Shown: positions 7,631 through 18,101, counted from the first letter of the stretch. The stretch: DNA of 64,000 nt from Hathewaya histolytica (GCF_901482605.1 NZ_LR590481.1:1984001-2048000); one strand, 5' to 3'. Translations and numbers: made by a program. The notes: a model not told the origin generated them from the sequence alone.

Positions 7631-9982
7631 CTACTCTACACCTCTTTTATAATGGCCTTTAGTGTAATTAAATGAAGGTAACTCCTCTCCTCTTCCTAAG
7701 AAATAGTTTAACACCTTTACGCATTCATTAAAACTTTCATCAGTAAAGTCTATTCTATAATTTTTAATTCCCATGTTAAATATTTCTTCTTTATTATCTA
7801 TTAAGTTAGTTGTGGAGCTATTATATATATAACTCCTGCAAAATTTATCTGTACTAACTAAAAACTCTTCATTTTTTCTATCTTTAAGATAGAATCTTCC
7901 ATCTCTACAACTTTCATTACAAGAGCTTTTATTGGTCTTATTTCCGTAGAAAGCTCCTATAGGGCAGTATTCACTTATCATAAGCTCATACTTTCCATAT
8001 AACACAATTCCCAAATTATTATGTGATGGTGCTTTCTTAAAAGTATCTTTTATCTCTTTTTTATTTAATTCTGCACTAATATAAATTAAATCCTGATTCT
8101 CTAAAAACTTATAAGAATATGAGTTAAATAAGTTGGCTTTATAATCTAATAAAACCAAGGTTCTTTCCTTGAACTTATTTATTAATCCAAAATTTGAAGT
8201 TATAATCCCCTTTATCTTAGGCATGAATCTCTCTATAACTCCACATACGTATTTCCATTCCCTATCCTTTGTAATGTTAGGAACTTTTAAAAATATTTTT
8301 TTGTCAATCTTATCTAAGCCTATATTATTAAACTTATTAAATACATTAACTCCAATATCTTCTATACCCAATTGCACACAAGCTTTATATTGATCTAAAT
8401 CATTTACACAAACCAATAAAGGAATAGATTGATTTTCCTTTCCTTTAAAACTTTTTTCTTTATACACCTGTTCCATATCTAATTTATTTTCAATGATATT
8501 TACCGGTTGTAAATTCTTCTCTATGTTTTCTATTAGTTCACGTCTAATATCATTAATATTAGATAGACTTAAAAAACCATCCTCAAAATCCTTAAAAATA
8601 ATTTCTTTTATTTCAAAAGCCGTATTTCCCGTTTTTCTTAAGTTGTTAACTATTTTATCTTTATGTAAGGGCTTATTTAAAGCTTTTTGTACCTTCTCAC
8701 CATTAATTTCAAATTCCTTATTCATAAAATTACATTTTAAATTTATAGGATATCCTATCTTAAAACTAACTTCTATATCTAAGGAATATTTTCTATATAT
8801 ATTTTTATGATAATTACTTAATCTTTCTAAAAGCTCATTGTCTGAAGTTTTATATAGGTTATCACCCTTTTTATATTTATTTGGCTTAAGCTTTACCTTA
8901 TCACCAAGTTTTGCTGTTTTAACCTCACATCCGTCCTTAATTATTGCAGATACGATGAATCCATCCTCTCCAGCCCTTATACCATCCTTTATGTCTAATT
9001 TTTCTTTTAATATTATGCTCTTATCATTTTCTACTTTGCCTAAGTAAATACCTGTATTTTTAGGAAAATTAAAAGCCATCATATCCTTACCAGAATTACC
9101 AAATAAATATGCTTTAGAAAAGCCTTCTCTATTGAAAAGTTGACTTAAAATTTTCTTTTCTTCCTGTTTCGGAGTTTCTAAATTGTTATAATATTCATCT
9201 ATAGCTTTTCTATATGCCTTAACAACGCCTGCCACATATTCTGGTCTTTTCATTCTTCCTTCTATCTTTAAAGATGATGCACCACTACTTATAATTTCTT
9301 TTATATTCTCTATAGTACATATATCCTTAGGACTCATTATATATCCTTCTTTTTCTATATTCTTAGTTTTATTTATAAGCTTAAAAGGCATTCTACAAGT
9401 TTGAGCACATCTTCCCCTATTACCACTTCTTCCACCTATTATACTGCTCATAAGACATTGTCCAGAATATGATATACATAAAGCACCATGTATAAATATT
9501 TCTGTTTCAATTCCTAAATCCTCAGATATATATTTTATTTCGTCTAAAGATAATTCTCTTGAAAGTACTATTCTACTAAATCCTTTTTCCTTAAAAAATA
9601 AAGCACCTTCACCATTATGTATAGTCATTTGTGTTGATGCATGTATTTCCAATCCTTTTATGTGGTTCTTAATTAAATATGCCAGACCTAAATCTTGGAT
9701 TATTACGGCATCAACATTTATATTATATAAAAAATTAGCGTATTCTAAAGCTTCTGTTACCTCACCTTCTTTTAAAAGAGTATTTATAGTAACATAAACT
9801 TTTACTCCGTAAAAATGACAATAGTCAACGGCTGATTTCATATTTTCATCATTAAAATTTGTAGCATAGGCTCTAGCTGAAAATTTATCTCCACCTAAAT
9901 AAACAGCATCGGCACCACTTTGCACTGCGGCTTTTAAACTTTCCATAGTTCCTGCTGGTGCTAATAACTCAATTTTCTTCAT
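7631..9982 (-). CDS. U32 family protein with DUF3656-type C-terminus (RNA hydroxylase / 'collagenase-like')
   Basis: U32 proteins were first called peptidases; well-studied members (RlhA, TrhP) are Fe-S-dependent RNA hydroxylases acting on 23S rRNA C2501 or tRNA wobble U34. The N-terminal barrel starts with ELLAPAG and contains the SGADAVYLGG segment. The Cys-bearing region HGALCISYSGQC followed by RGRCAQTCR (about 167-205) carries the cluster-ligand pattern of these enzymes. At 783 residues it is the long clostridial form with a large extra domain and a second C-terminal Cys group around CPIGAF and SCNESC. Which RNA it modifies cannot be told from sequence. The gene lies between zapA and mutS2, the position occupied by yshB/polX in Bacillus. 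Confidence 0.85.
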   Translation of the reverse strand: MKKIELLAPAGTMESLKAAVQSGADAVYLGGDKFSARAYATNFNDENMKSAVDYCHFYGVKVYVTINTLLKEGEVTEALEYANFLYNINVDAVIIQDLGLAYLIKNHIKGLEIHASTQMTIHNGEGALFFKEKGFSRIVLSRELSLDEIKYISEDLGIETEIFIHGALCISYSGQCLMSSIIGGRSGNRGRCAQTCRMPFKLINKTKNIEKEGYIMSPKDICTIENIKEIISSGASSLKIEGRMKRPEYVAGVVKAYRKAIDEYYNNLETPKQEEKKILSQLFNREGFSKAYLFGNSGKDMMAFNFPKNTGIYLGKVENDKSIILKEKLDIKDGIRAGEDGFIVSAIIKDGCEVKTAKLGDKVKLKPNKYKKGDNLYKTSDNELLERLSNYHKNIYRKYSLDIEVSFKIGYPINLKCNFMNKEFEINGEKVQKALNKPLHKDKIVNNLRKTGNTAFEIKEIIFKDFEDGFLSLSNINDIRRELIENIEKNLQPVNIIENKLDMEQVYKEKSFKGKENQSIPLLVCVNDLDQYKACVQLGIEDIGVNVFNKFNNIGLDKIDKKIFLKVPNITKDREWKYVCGVIERFMPKIKGIITSNFGLINKFKERTLVLLDYKANLFNSYSYKFLENQDLIYISAELNKKEIKDTFKKAPSHNNLGIVLYGKYELMISEYCPIGAFYGNKTNKSSCNESCRDGRFYLKDRKNEEFLVSTDKFCRSYIYNSSTTNLIDNKEEIFNMGIKNYRIDFTDESFNECVKVLNYFLGRGEELPSFNYTKGHYKRGVE

Positions 9983-10051
9983 AAATATTTTTCTCCTAGT
10001 CTCCCTTGTCTATAATACACTATTATACACCAAATCTACTGTTAATAAAAT

Positions 10052-10077
10052 AAAAGTACAGTTTTAACTGTACTTTT
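10052..10077 (-). terminator. Terminator of the zapA-like gene
   Basis: Perfect 12-base arms (10052-10063 and 10066-10077) followed on the minus strand by TATTTTATT. It is just past the stop codon at 10082 and separates this gene from the U32-mutS2 unit. Confidence 0.7.
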
Positions 10078-10081
10078 AAGA

Positions 10082-11011
10082 TTATATACTATTCTTTTTA
10101 AACGGTTCTTTTCGTACTCTTTCTTTAGCTAAATAAATCTGATTTTCTTGCAGTCTTTGTTCTAAATCTAACACTTTATATCTATATGTTTGTAGATTGA
10201 ATTTTGCATCTTTGCTACTTTGTTTAAGCATTTTTATTTGTAGTAGTTGATCCTTTGATTGATTCTCTAATATATAATTTTTTTTCTTTAAAAGTTCATT
10301 TTGAGATTTTAAAGACTCTATTTCTTCCTTACTCTCAATTGCTACCTTTGATTTTAATGATTTAATATCTTCTTCTTTTTCATTAAGATCTTTATGTAGT
10401 AACTCATTGCTTTGTTGCAATTTATCCTTCGTTTCTTTTAAATCTTTATTCTTATTATTTAAAACATCATTCTTATCTTTAAGCTCATTAATAGTTAAAT
10501 TGAGATTTTTATTCTGTTCATCCATTTCAGAAACTTGTTTTTGTAATTCTTGAACTTTTTCTTGCAATCCACTATTTTGCAACTTAATATTGTTAATAAC
10601 TTTTTCTAAATCATTTTTATCTTTCTCAATAATATTAAGTTTTGCACTAAAGCTTTTACCTTCTTCTCTCAAGGAGGCTATGATTTCCTGTAATGCGTTA
10701 TTTTCTTCTCTAATATCGAGATTTTGTTTCATAATTTCATTATACTTTTCTAAAATCTTATTAACTTCTTCTTCTTTTTTGTTTAACTTTTCTTCTAATC
10801 CTGATTGTTCTGCTTTAAATTTAAAAAGATCGTCTACTACATTTAATGCTGCAAGTATAGCTGCATTACTAGTTCCCAGCTTGGGATTGTTCTCTTTTAC
10901 AGCTTTAACTTTTTCATCTACATATTCAGCTACTTTATATAAATATTCTGGTTGTTCAGAACCTTTTAATGAGTATTCAAAATCGTCAATTTTAACTGAT
11001 ATAATGTTCAT
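10082..11011 (-). CDS. zapA: Cell division protein ZapA fused to a long coiled coil
   Basis: The first ~90 residues are a ZapA domain (NIISVKIDDFEYSL start, then a YLYKVAEYVDEKV helix and NAAILAALNVVDDLF), which binds FtsZ and stabilises the Z ring. Instead of ending near residue 90-100, the protein continues with about 200 residues of heptad-like, Lys/Glu/Asn/Gln-rich coiled coil, giving 309 residues. The start at 11011 is chosen because GGGGTG lies 7 bases upstream and the family's N-terminus begins there; an open upstream extension to 11086 lacks a ribosome binding site. The gene follows pheT as in Bacillus (pheS-pheT-rnhC-zapA). The long tail might span or bridge FtsZ filaments; that is inference. 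Confidence 0.85.
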   Translation of the reverse strand: MNIISVKIDDFEYSLKGSEQPEYLYKVAEYVDEKVKAVKENNPKLGTSNAAILAALNVVDDLFKFKAEQSGLEEKLNKKEEEVNKILEKYNEIMKQNLDIREENNALQEIIASLREEGKSFSAKLNIIEKDKNDLEKVINNIKLQNSGLQEKVQELQKQVSEMDEQNKNLNLTINELKDKNDVLNNKNKDLKETKDKLQQSNELLHKDLNEKEEDIKSLKSKVAIESKEEIESLKSQNELLKKKNYILENQSKDQLLQIKMLKQSSKDAKFNLQTYRYKVLDLEQRLQENQIYLAKERVRKEPFKKNSI

Positions 11012-11116
11012 AGAAACACCCCATATATGCATTATTAACATATATTCTAACATATAACTAACATATATTAAACTATAAAATAACATTTATGATGCAATTA
11101 TACTTTAACAAAATAA

Positions 11117-11194
11117 AAATAACTCTATAATTTAGTAACTATTTAATCAAGTTCTCTCGAATTTGTATTAATTTGCTACTTTATAGAGTTATTT
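11117..11194 (-). terminator. Long-loop hairpin downstream of pheT
   Basis: Perfect 14-base arms at 11117-11130 and 11181-11194 enclose a 50-base loop. On the minus strand the hairpin is followed by TTATTTTG, about 30 bases past the pheT stop. The long loop makes it a less typical terminator, but the perfect stem argues for function. Confidence 0.55.
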
Positions 11195-11223
11195 AAATTT
11201 TTATTTTTTAATTATGCATATTG

Positions 11224-13602
11224 CTATCTTAATTCTGCACCTAACTTATGCTCTAAGGCCCTAACTATTTTATTATGAACCTTATTTACTTCTGCATCTG
11301 TAAGTGTTTTTTCAGGTACTCTATAACTTAGAGCATATGCAATACTCTTCTTATCTTCTGGAATTTGTTTACCTTTATAAATATCAAATAATTCTATGCT
11401 TTCTAATAGATTACCGCCTGCTTTAGTAATAGTATCTTGTATTTCTTGCACTAGAACTTCATCCTGTACAAAAATAGCTATATCCCTAGTTACTGCTGGG
11501 AACTTAGGAAGTGGGGTATAACTCTTATCTTCCTTCCAATTTTTAAGTAGAATATCTATATTTAATTCTGCAATGTATGCCTTTTCGTCCACTTCATAAT
11601 TTTCGCATACATCAGGATGTACCTCTCCAATAACTCCCACATATTCTTTTTGAACATATAGCGCTGCAGTCTTTCCTGGGTGGAAACTTGGATTCTCACT
11701 CTCTCTTTTAAAAGAAATTTTTTCTATTCCTAGTTCTTGTAACAATTCTTCCACTATTCCTTTTAAATTTAAATAATCTACATCACCATACATTCCTATA
11801 GTTAATATATTATTTTCTTTTGGAAGTTTTTCTTCTTCTTTATTTTTTAAGTATACTTTACCAACTTCAAATAATCTTACTATTCCATTACTTCTTGAAT
11901 AGTTTCTACTTAAAGATTCCATAATTGAGCTTATTGTAGTAGTTCTCATTATACTAAAGTCTTCCCCTAATGGATTCTTAATTCTAACCGCATCTCTAAG
12001 TTCACTATCTTCCGGTAAAAGAATTTTATTAAACACTTTCGGGCTGATAAAAGAATAACTTATTGATTGATTTAATCCTAAAGAAATTAAAGAGTTTTTA
12101 AGTTTATCTTCAAATAATTGTTTTTTACTTTTACCACCTTTTAAAGTTTCACAATGAGGAATTGTAGCATTTATATTGTTATATCCATATATTCTTGCAA
12201 TTTCTTCTGCTATATCTTCTTTTATATTTAAATCACATCTAAAAGTAGGAACTTCACTTAACAAAATATTATCCTTTACTTCTGTTTTTATATCTAAAGA
12301 ATTTAATATATTTGACATTTCCTCTTTAGATATTTCTGTACCTAAAAATTCATTTATCCAATTATAGTCAACTGATAGTGAATGAGCTACCTTTTTTTCA
12401 TTATATACATCTATAACCCCTGAAACAACTTTTCCGGCACCTAATTCTTCTATCAAATGACAAGCCCTTTGTATGGCTAATTCTGTATTATTAGGATCTA
12501 GTTCTTTTTCAAATTTCCCTGATGCTTCTGTTCTTAGACCTAATTTTGATGATATTTTTCTAATAGTCACTGGATCAAAACTTGCACATTCTAAAATTAT
12601 CTCATTTGTATCTTCCTTAACTTCAGAATCAATTCCTCCCATAATGCCTGCTATAGCAAGAATTCTATTCTCATCTTTTATACATAATGTTTCCTTGCTT
12701 ATTTCTCTTTCTATCCCATCTAAAGTTGTAATTTTTTCGTTCTCTAAAGCTTTTTCTATGCGGATTTTACCAGTTTTAATATCTCTTCTATCAAAAGCAT
12801 GCATTGGTTGACCTAATTCTACCATTACAAAATTAGTTATATCTACTATGTTATTTATAGGTCTTATACCTGCATCTAACAATCTTTCTTGCATCCATTC
12901 AGGAGATGGCTCTATTTTAACATCTTTTATATACTTACTCATATATCTTTTACACTTATCATCTCTAACTTCTACAGAAATTATATCATTAATATCACAA
13001 GATACGTCCTCTGTATATGATAACTTAGGAAAACTATATACACTTCCTAATGTAGCAGCTGTTTCCCTTGCCATTCCAATCATACTTAAGCAATCAGGTC
13101 TATTTGATGTAATTTCAAAATCAAGTATTATACTTTGAAGCCCTAATACATCCTTTATATCTTTTCCTAGTGGCGTATTTTCTGGGAGAATCATTATTCC
13201 TTCAATTACCTTACCATCTGCAATGCCAAGTTCTTCTTCTGAACAAAACATCCCATTAGAAACTTCTCCCCTTAACTTCCCTTTCTTAATCTTCATTCCA
13301 CCATGAAGAGTAGAACCATGTAATGCCACTGGAATGATGTCATTTTCTTTCATATTGGTTGCAGCAGTTACTATTTGTATATTTTCCTTCTCACCTATAT
13401 TAACTTGGCAAATTGAAAGTTTATCAGCATCTGGATGCTTTCTAATCTCTTCTATTTTTCCTGTAACAACCTTATCTATTTCTGCTCCTGACACAATTAT
13501 TTCTTCCAATTTAGAACCACTTAAAGTTAATCTATCCCCTAATTCCTTTGCAGAAATATCTATATCAACATAATCTTTTAACCATTTAAAAGGTATTTTC
13601 AT
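11224..13602 (-). CDS. pheT: Phenylalanyl-tRNA synthetase beta subunit
   Basis: Beta chain of the (alpha-beta)2 PheRS; it binds tRNA-Phe and edits mischarged Tyr-tRNA-Phe. At 792 residues the length is normal. The N-terminal EMAP/OB tRNA-binding domain (about 40-150, with [14 protein letters not shown]) is followed by the B3/B4 editing domain (about 210-390), the B5 domain (about 405-475), the catalytic-like core and the C-terminal anticodon-binding FDX-ACB domain (about 700-792, ending in [10 protein letters not shown]). The ribosome binding site is AGGAGGT. It lies 43 bases below pheS and is part of the same T-box-controlled operon. Confidence 0.97.
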   Translation of the reverse strand: MKIPFKWLKDYVDIDISAKELGDRLTLSGSKLEEIIVSGAEIDKVVTGKIEEIRKHPDADKLSICQVNIGEKENIQIVTAATNMKENDIIPVALHGSTLHGGMKIKKGKLRGEVSNGMFCSEEELGIADGKVIEGIMILPENTPLGKDIKDVLGLQSIILDFEITSNRPDCLSMIGMARETAATLGSVYSFPKLSYTEDVSCDINDIISVEVRDDKCKRYMSKYIKDVKIEPSPEWMQERLLDAGIRPINNIVDITNFVMVELGQPMHAFDRRDIKTGKIRIEKALENEKITTLDGIEREISKETLCIKDENRILAIAGIMGGIDSEVKEDTNEIILECASFDPVTIRKISSKLGLRTEASGKFEKELDPNNTELAIQRACHLIEELGAGKVVSGVIDVYNEKKVAHSLSVDYNWINEFLGTEISKEEMSNILNSLDIKTEVKDNILLSEVPTFRCDLNIKEDIAEEIARIYGYNNINATIPHCETLKGGKSKKQLFEDKLKNSLISLGLNQSISYSFISPKVFNKILLPEDSELRDAVRIKNPLGEDFSIMRTTTISSIMESLSRNYSRSNGIVRLFEVGKVYLKNKEEEKLPKENNILTIGMYGDVDYLNLKGIVEELLQELGIEKISFKRESENPSFHPGKTAALYVQKEYVGVIGEVHPDVCENYEVDEKAYIAELNIDILLKNWKEDKSYTPLPKFPAVTRDIAIFVQDEVLVQEIQDTITKAGGNLLESIELFDIYKGKQIPEDKKSIAYALSYRVPEKTLTDAEVNKVHNKIVRALEHKLGAELR

Positions 13603-13645
13603 AATTAAACCTCCTGTATTATCATTTTAAGTTATATTTTATTTA

Positions 13646-14665
13646 TTAAAATTGATTTAAAAATCTCATATCACTTTCGTATAAAAGTCTTATATCATCT
13701 ATCTCGTAATTTTGCATAACCATTCTATCAAGTCCAAATCCAAAAGCAAATCCGCTATATATTTCTGGATCAATACCACAATTTTTTAGTACCTCTGGAT
13801 GAACCATACCACAACCTAGTAACTCTATCCATCCACTTCCTTTACATACCTTACATCCTTTTCCTTCACATACAAAGCATGTAGCATCTACTTCTGCTGA
13901 TGGTTCTGTAAATGGGAAGTGATGTGGTCTAAATTTAGTTTGCATATTTTCTCCAAACATCTTCTTTGTGAATAACTCCAAAGTACCTTTTAGGTCTGCA
14001 AAAGTAATTCTCTTATCTATAACAAGACCTTCGATTTGATAAAAGATTGGTGAATGTGTAGCATCAGCCGCATCTGAACGATACACTTTTCCAGGTGCTA
14101 TCATCTTAATTGGAGGTTTTTGATTTTCCATAGTTCTTACTTGTATTGGTGATGTTTGTGTTCTTAACACTAAATTTTCATTTATATAGAAAGTATCTTG
14201 TTCTCCTCTTGCTGGATGATCTTTTGGAATATTAAGAGCTTCGAAATTATAATAATCATATTCTACTTCTGGTCCCTCTTCTACTGAAAATCCCATAGAA
14301 ATAAATATATTTGTAATTTTATCTAGTGTTAGCTCTAAAGGATGTTTTTTACCTATTCCTTTTCTAACACCAGGCATAGAAATGTCTATAACTTCATTTT
14401 TAAGTCTTTCCTCTTTCTCCTTATTCTTTATATGGTTAATAGCTTTTGTTAAAACCTCTTCTATGTTTTCCCTTACCTCATTAGCTAGTTTACCAATTTC
14501 AGGTCTCTCCTCTTTGGATAGCGCTCCCATACCCCTTAATATTGAAGTTAACTCTCCTTTTTTACCTAAGATCCTAACTCTAATGCTTTCTAATTCTTCT
14601 TTTGAACACGCTCTTTGTATTTCTTCCAAAGCCATGATTTTTATAGATTCTAGTTTTTCTCTCAT
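13646..14665 (-). CDS. pheS: Phenylalanyl-tRNA synthetase alpha subunit
   Basis: Catalytic alpha chain of PheRS. The N-terminal coiled-coil arm (1-90) precedes the class II core with motif 2 region [12 protein letters not shown], the [12 protein letters not shown] substrate-pocket segment, a Cys-containing segment ([12 protein letters not shown]) common in bacterial PheS, and motif 3 [11 protein letters not shown]. At 339 residues it has standard length. The ATG at 14665 is preceded by AAGGAGGA; a longer open frame up to 14743 runs into the T-box terminator and has no ribosome binding site of its own. Expression should respond to uncharged tRNA-Phe through the leader upstream. Confidence 0.97.
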   Translation of the reverse strand: MREKLESIKIMALEEIQRACSKEELESIRVRILGKKGELTSILRGMGALSKEERPEIGKLANEVRENIEEVLTKAINHIKNKEKEERLKNEVIDISMPGVRKGIGKKHPLELTLDKITNIFISMGFSVEEGPEVEYDYYNFEALNIPKDHPARGEQDTFYINENLVLRTQTSPIQVRTMENQKPPIKMIAPGKVYRSDAADATHSPIFYQIEGLVIDKRITFADLKGTLELFTKKMFGENMQTKFRPHHFPFTEPSAEVDATCFVCEGKGCKVCKGSGWIELLGCGMVHPEVLKNCGIDPEIYSGFAFGFGLDRMVMQNYEIDDIRLLYESDMRFLNQF

Positions 14666-14718
14666 CTTAATCCTCCTTCTAATAAAAAGTCTCTTTTTAT
14701 TATGTTTTAATTTTTTGC

Positions 14719-14965
14719 AAAAAAAATAAAACTCCTCCCACAAAGGGACGAGCTTCGTCGCGGTACCACCCTAATTGATTTAATTAAAATTAATTTAAAT
14801 CCACTTTATCTATATAACGGTAAAAACCGCTAATGACTACTTAATTCACCATTAGTGCTCTAGAGTGAACTTCAATATAAAAAATGTCTAGGCAAACTTT
14901 CAGTCTAGGGTCTGCCCTCCCTTTAAGCTTTTTTATATCTACTCTCTCTTTCACAGCCTTTATAC
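14719..14965 (-). promoter_or_regulatory. T-box leader of pheST, specifier UUC (Phe)
   Basis: Leader RNA that reads tRNA-Phe charging. The diagnostic T-box AGGGTGGTACCGCG is at 14759-14772 on the minus strand. The specifier codon TTC lies at 14867-14869 in the context TTGAAG-TTC-A, which lines up base for base with the other two T-boxes in this window. The terminator arms (14732-14739 and 14745-14752) are followed by an A/T run that gives a U tract. The length of about 245 bases is normal. Confidence 0.93.
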
Positions 14966-14996
14966 TATTAAATTATTAACTATTATATATTCTTTT

Positions 14997-15806
14997 CTAA
15001 AATTTTTCAAATGTATTTTGTCTAAGAACTTCATACATCATTATTCCTGCTGCTACTCCTGCATTTAAAGATTCGGAATCCCCAACCATTGGAAGTTTGG
15101 CTTTTATATCACTAATAGAATATATCTCATCACTAATACCATTACCTTCATTCCCAATTACTATTATAGCATTTTCTTTTAAATTTAAACTATAAAAGTT
15201 TGTATCTGTATCCAAGGAGCTACTTATTATCTTGAAGCCATTATCTTTTAAGTTAAAGGTAAAACTTAAATCATCATCTCTAATTATAGGTACTTTAAAT
15301 ATAGATCCCATAGTAGACCTTAAGGTTTTTTCATTATATATATCAACAGTACCTTTCGTCAAAATCACACCTAATGCCCCAGTAGCATGAGCAGTTCTAA
15401 CTATAGTACCAAGGTTACCTGGATCTTGAACTCTATCAACTAATATATAAAAACCTTTATTATCTTTAATGTGTATTTCTTTATTTCTAACTACTGCAAG
15501 AACACCCTGTGGAGTTTCAGTATTAGATATAATCCTAAAAACTTCTTTCGTAACTTTATATACTTTAGTATTATTATCTAATAAAGAATTTCTATTTTCC
15601 AAAAGTTTTTTCACTTCTTTTTTTTGTAAAGAATCTTCATCAAAAAAAATATATTCTATTTCAAAATTTGAATTAATAGCCTCTTCTGTAAATCTAATAC
15701 CTTCAACTATGAAGCAATTTTTTTCTTCTCTAAATTTTTTTTCTTTTAATTTTTTTACTTCTTTTATAAGAGAATTATTCTTACTTTCTATAAAATCCAA
15801 TATCAC
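14997..15806 (-). CDS. SpoU/TrmH family rRNA 2'-O-methyltransferase (RlmP/YsgA-like)
   Basis: SPOUT-fold methyltransferase. The N-terminal substrate-binding domain (about 1-95, with CFIVEGIRFTEEA) precedes the SpoU catalytic domain, where the knot motifs are visible: LVDRVQDPGNLGTIVRTA, VIGNEGNGIS and the LPMVGDSESLNAGVAAGI segment. The length of 269 residues and the position directly upstream of pheS match Bacillus YsgA, later named RlmP, which methylates a 23S rRNA A-loop guanosine. The start is GTG at 15806, 7 bases after AAGGAG. It is 13 bases below ktrA. The exact target nucleotide is inferred from orthology by position only. Confidence 0.88.
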   Translation of the reverse strand: MILDFIESKNNSLIKEVKKLKEKKFREEKNCFIVEGIRFTEEAINSNFEIEYIFFDEDSLQKKEVKKLLENRNSLLDNNTKVYKVTKEVFRIISNTETPQGVLAVVRNKEIHIKDNKGFYILVDRVQDPGNLGTIVRTAHATGALGVILTKGTVDIYNEKTLRSTMGSIFKVPIIRDDDLSFTFNLKDNGFKIISSSLDTDTNFYSLNLKENAIIVIGNEGNGISDEIYSISDIKAKLPMVGDSESLNAGVAAGIMMYEVLRQNTFEKF

Positions 15807-15819
15807 AGGTAAACTCCTT

Positions 15820-16479
15820 CTACTCTATACTATTTTCCATCTTTTTCAAATCTTCTATGTTACCTATGGCAATTATAATATCACCGCTATTTATAGTTTC
15901 ATTTGCAGATGGAGATACATCTACTTCTGATCCTCTTCTTATAGCCATAACATTTATGCCATAATTACTTCTAAGGTTTAATTCTTGTAGACTTTTACCA
16001 TGCCATTCTTTTGGACTTAAAAACTCTGCTATACTGTAGTCTGGTGATAACTCTATATATTCTAAGATATTAGAAAATACCAAACCATGAGCTACTCTCA
16101 CTCCCATATCTTTTTCTGGGAATATTACTTTGTTAGCGCCAATTTTTCTTAAAACTTTGGCATGCATTGCATTAGTAGCTTTTGCTACAACCTCTTTTAT
16201 TCCAAGTTCCTTTAGTAGTATTGTGGCCATTATACTAGCTTGTATATCAGACCCTATGCTTACTATTGCCACATCAAAATTTCTAGCCCCTACTTCTCTT
16301 AAAGCCGCTTCATCTGTAACATCTGCCTGTATAGCATGGGTAACATTATCACAAACACTTTGGATACGCTCCTCATCAGCATCAATAACAAGTACGTCAT
16401 TACCTAAAGCATATAGGGTTTCTGCAACAGATGTACCAAATCTCCCAAGACCTAAGACCACATATTGTTTTTTACTCAT
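15820..16479 (-). CDS. ktrA: Ktr potassium uptake regulatory subunit (RCK protein)
   Basis: Cytoplasmic ring-forming gating subunit of the Ktr potassium transporter. The N-terminal RCK_N Rossmann domain begins with VLGLGRFG and binds ATP/ADP. The C-terminal RCK_C domain (about 140-219) is where c-di-AMP binds in characterised homologues. The 219-residue length fits KtrA/KtrC rather than the double-length TrkA. It overlaps functionally with the adjacent membrane subunit gene 12 bases upstream; the ribosome binding site is GAGGTGGAG. Confidence 0.93.
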   Translation of the reverse strand: MSKKQYVVLGLGRFGTSVAETLYALGNDVLVIDADEERIQSVCDNVTHAIQADVTDEAALREVGARNFDVAIVSIGSDIQASIMATILLKELGIKEVVAKATNAMHAKVLRKIGANKVIFPEKDMGVRVAHGLVFSNILEYIELSPDYSIAEFLSPKEWHGKSLQELNLRSNYGINVMAIRRGSEVDVSPSANETINSGDIIIAIGNIEDLKKMENSIE

Positions 16480-16491
16480 AACTCCACCTCA

Positions 16492-17844
16492 TTATCCTAT
16501 TAAAATTTTTCCTTCTGGATATTTTATACCACCTTTATTTCCATTTCTATTTGTAAGTGCAAGGACTATTGTTAAAGGTCCTACCCTACCAAAATACATA
16601 GTCATTGCAATTATTATTTTACCTAAATTGCTTAGTTTCGTAGTTATTCCTAAAGTAAGCCCTACGGTTCCAAAGCCAGATACAGCTTCATATAATATTT
16701 CTTCTAAAGTAAACCCTGTCTCAGTTATACATAGTGCCATAGTAACGCCTGCTATTAAAAGAAAGCTTATCATTAATATTACTATACCTTTATACACAAC
16801 TTCTTTTGAAATTCTTTTATTGAATATCTCAGTATCTTCTCTACCCTTTATAACTGACAGTAAGGTAAAAATTAAAAGTGTTATAGTTGTTGTTTTTATA
16901 CCACCTGCTGTTGAACCTGGTGAACCACCTATAAACATTAGTAATGTGGTTAAAAATCTCCCTGAAAGGCTCATATCAGATGTAGAAATAGAATTAAATC
17001 CAGCAGTTCTAGGAGAAACTGAAGCAAAAATTGAAGATAATATCTTTTCTTTTACTCCTTTGTTTGCAATGGTATTCGGATTATTCATTTCAAATAAAAA
17101 CATTAAAATAGCTCCACCTACAATTAAAATTAAAGTAGCCCATAGTACCAACTTTGTATGAAGTGAAAATTTTTTAAGTTTCTTTCTACTATATATTTCA
17201 TTCCAAACAAAAAAGCCAAGTCCACCTGTTATTATTAAAGCAGAAATTGTAAGTATTATTACAGTATTATTTGAATAATTAGTTAAACTAGTAAAGTTAC
17301 CCATTAAATCAAAACCGGCATTACAAAATGCAGATATAGAATGAAATATACTATAATATATACCTTTTTTAATACCAAACCTTGGTATAAATTGAGTTGA
17401 TAATATTAATGCACCTATACCTTCTATAGAAAATGTAAATAATAAAATGTATTTAGACATCTTAACTAATCCTTGCATAGAGAATGAATTCATAGCTTCC
17501 TGCATAACAAGTCTTTCTTTTAGAGTTATCTTTTTACCCAAAAGTAAAAAGATAAGAGTGGCTAAAGACATAAACCCTAGACCACCAATTTGAATTAAGC
17601 TTATTATAACTGTTTTCCCAAAGTAACTCCAATAGGTACCTGTATCTACACTTATAAGTCCGGTAACACAAGTTGCTGATGTAGAAGTAAACAGACAATC
17701 TATAAAGTTAGTCCAATTTCCTTTAGCCGAAGAAATAGGTAACATTAATAGTAATGCTCCTATAAAAATAACACTAGCAAACCCTACTGCTAGCACCTGA
17801 ACTGGCTTAATTCTTTTAGGTTGTTTTAATATACTTTTTTCCAT
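16492..17844 (-). CDS. ktrB: Ktr potassium uptake membrane subunit
   Basis: TrkH/KtrB/HKT-type potassium channel-like transporter with four covalently joined M1-P-M2 repeats. The four selectivity-filter loops with their central Gly are visible: ATCVTGL, AFCNAGF, SPRTAGF and GFGTVGL. At 450 residues it matches KtrB. It pairs with the RCK subunit encoded just downstream. The ATG at 17844 has no good Shine-Dalgarno sequence (GCATAG is the best match), which is unusual here. A conspicuous GAAAGGAG lies about 115 bases upstream in a structured leader without a suitable start codon. Confidence 0.93.
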   Translation of the reverse strand: MEKSILKQPKRIKPVQVLAVGFASVIFIGALLLMLPISSAKGNWTNFIDCLFTSTSATCVTGLISVDTGTYWSYFGKTVIISLIQIGGLGFMSLATLIFLLLGKKITLKERLVMQEAMNSFSMQGLVKMSKYILLFTFSIEGIGALILSTQFIPRFGIKKGIYYSIFHSISAFCNAGFDLMGNFTSLTNYSNNTVIILTISALIITGGLGFFVWNEIYSRKKLKKFSLHTKLVLWATLILIVGGAILMFLFEMNNPNTIANKGVKEKILSSIFASVSPRTAGFNSISTSDMSLSGRFLTTLLMFIGGSPGSTAGGIKTTTITLLIFTLLSVIKGREDTEIFNKRISKEVVYKGIVILMISFLLIAGVTMALCITETGFTLEEILYEAVSGFGTVGLTLGITTKLSNLGKIIIAMTMYFGRVGPLTIVLALTNRNGNKGGIKYPEGKILIG

Positions 17845-18060
17845 AAAACTATGCTTTATAAAATCTAAAAGATTTTATTTGTATAAATATAATATATTAT
17901 ACTCATACCTTATAGTAACTCTACATACTATAGCGCAAGCTAGCGCCTTATAAACTCACTCCTTTCATAAACTATATAGCTTATTTTCCTAAAAGAAAAT
18001 GTAGAGAAGCTATCATAGTTATTTATATTTATTATTCCATTAATGTATAATTTTATTTTA
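17845..18060 (-). promoter_or_regulatory. Structured leader upstream of ktrB, class unknown
   Basis: The segment holds several inverted repeats: nested arms 17976-17982/18007-18013 and 17983-17988/17995-18000, a TATAGTA/TACTATA pair and AAAATCT/AGATTTT near the start codon. A GC-rich island, GGCGCTAGCTTGCGC, stands out in the AT-rich surroundings. I compared it by eye with the c-di-AMP (ydaO) riboswitch and do not see that consensus. It could be a potassium or c-di-AMP responsive leader of another class. Confidence 0.3.
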
Positions 18061-18101
18061 ATATATAACTTATATTCTACCACAAATTAATATTAAAAAA
18101 A

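Noticed and set aside
11224-14665. Open frames on the plus strand opposite pheT and pheS (and similarly opposite mutS2 and the opp genes)
   Set aside because: They are Ser/Leu/Phe-rich antisense shadows of clearly coding minus-strand genes and lack ribosome binding sites.
17845-18060. c-di-AMP (ydaO) riboswitch ahead of ktrB
   Set aside because: The position suits it, but I do not find the conserved ydaO elements; kept only as an unclassified structured leader.
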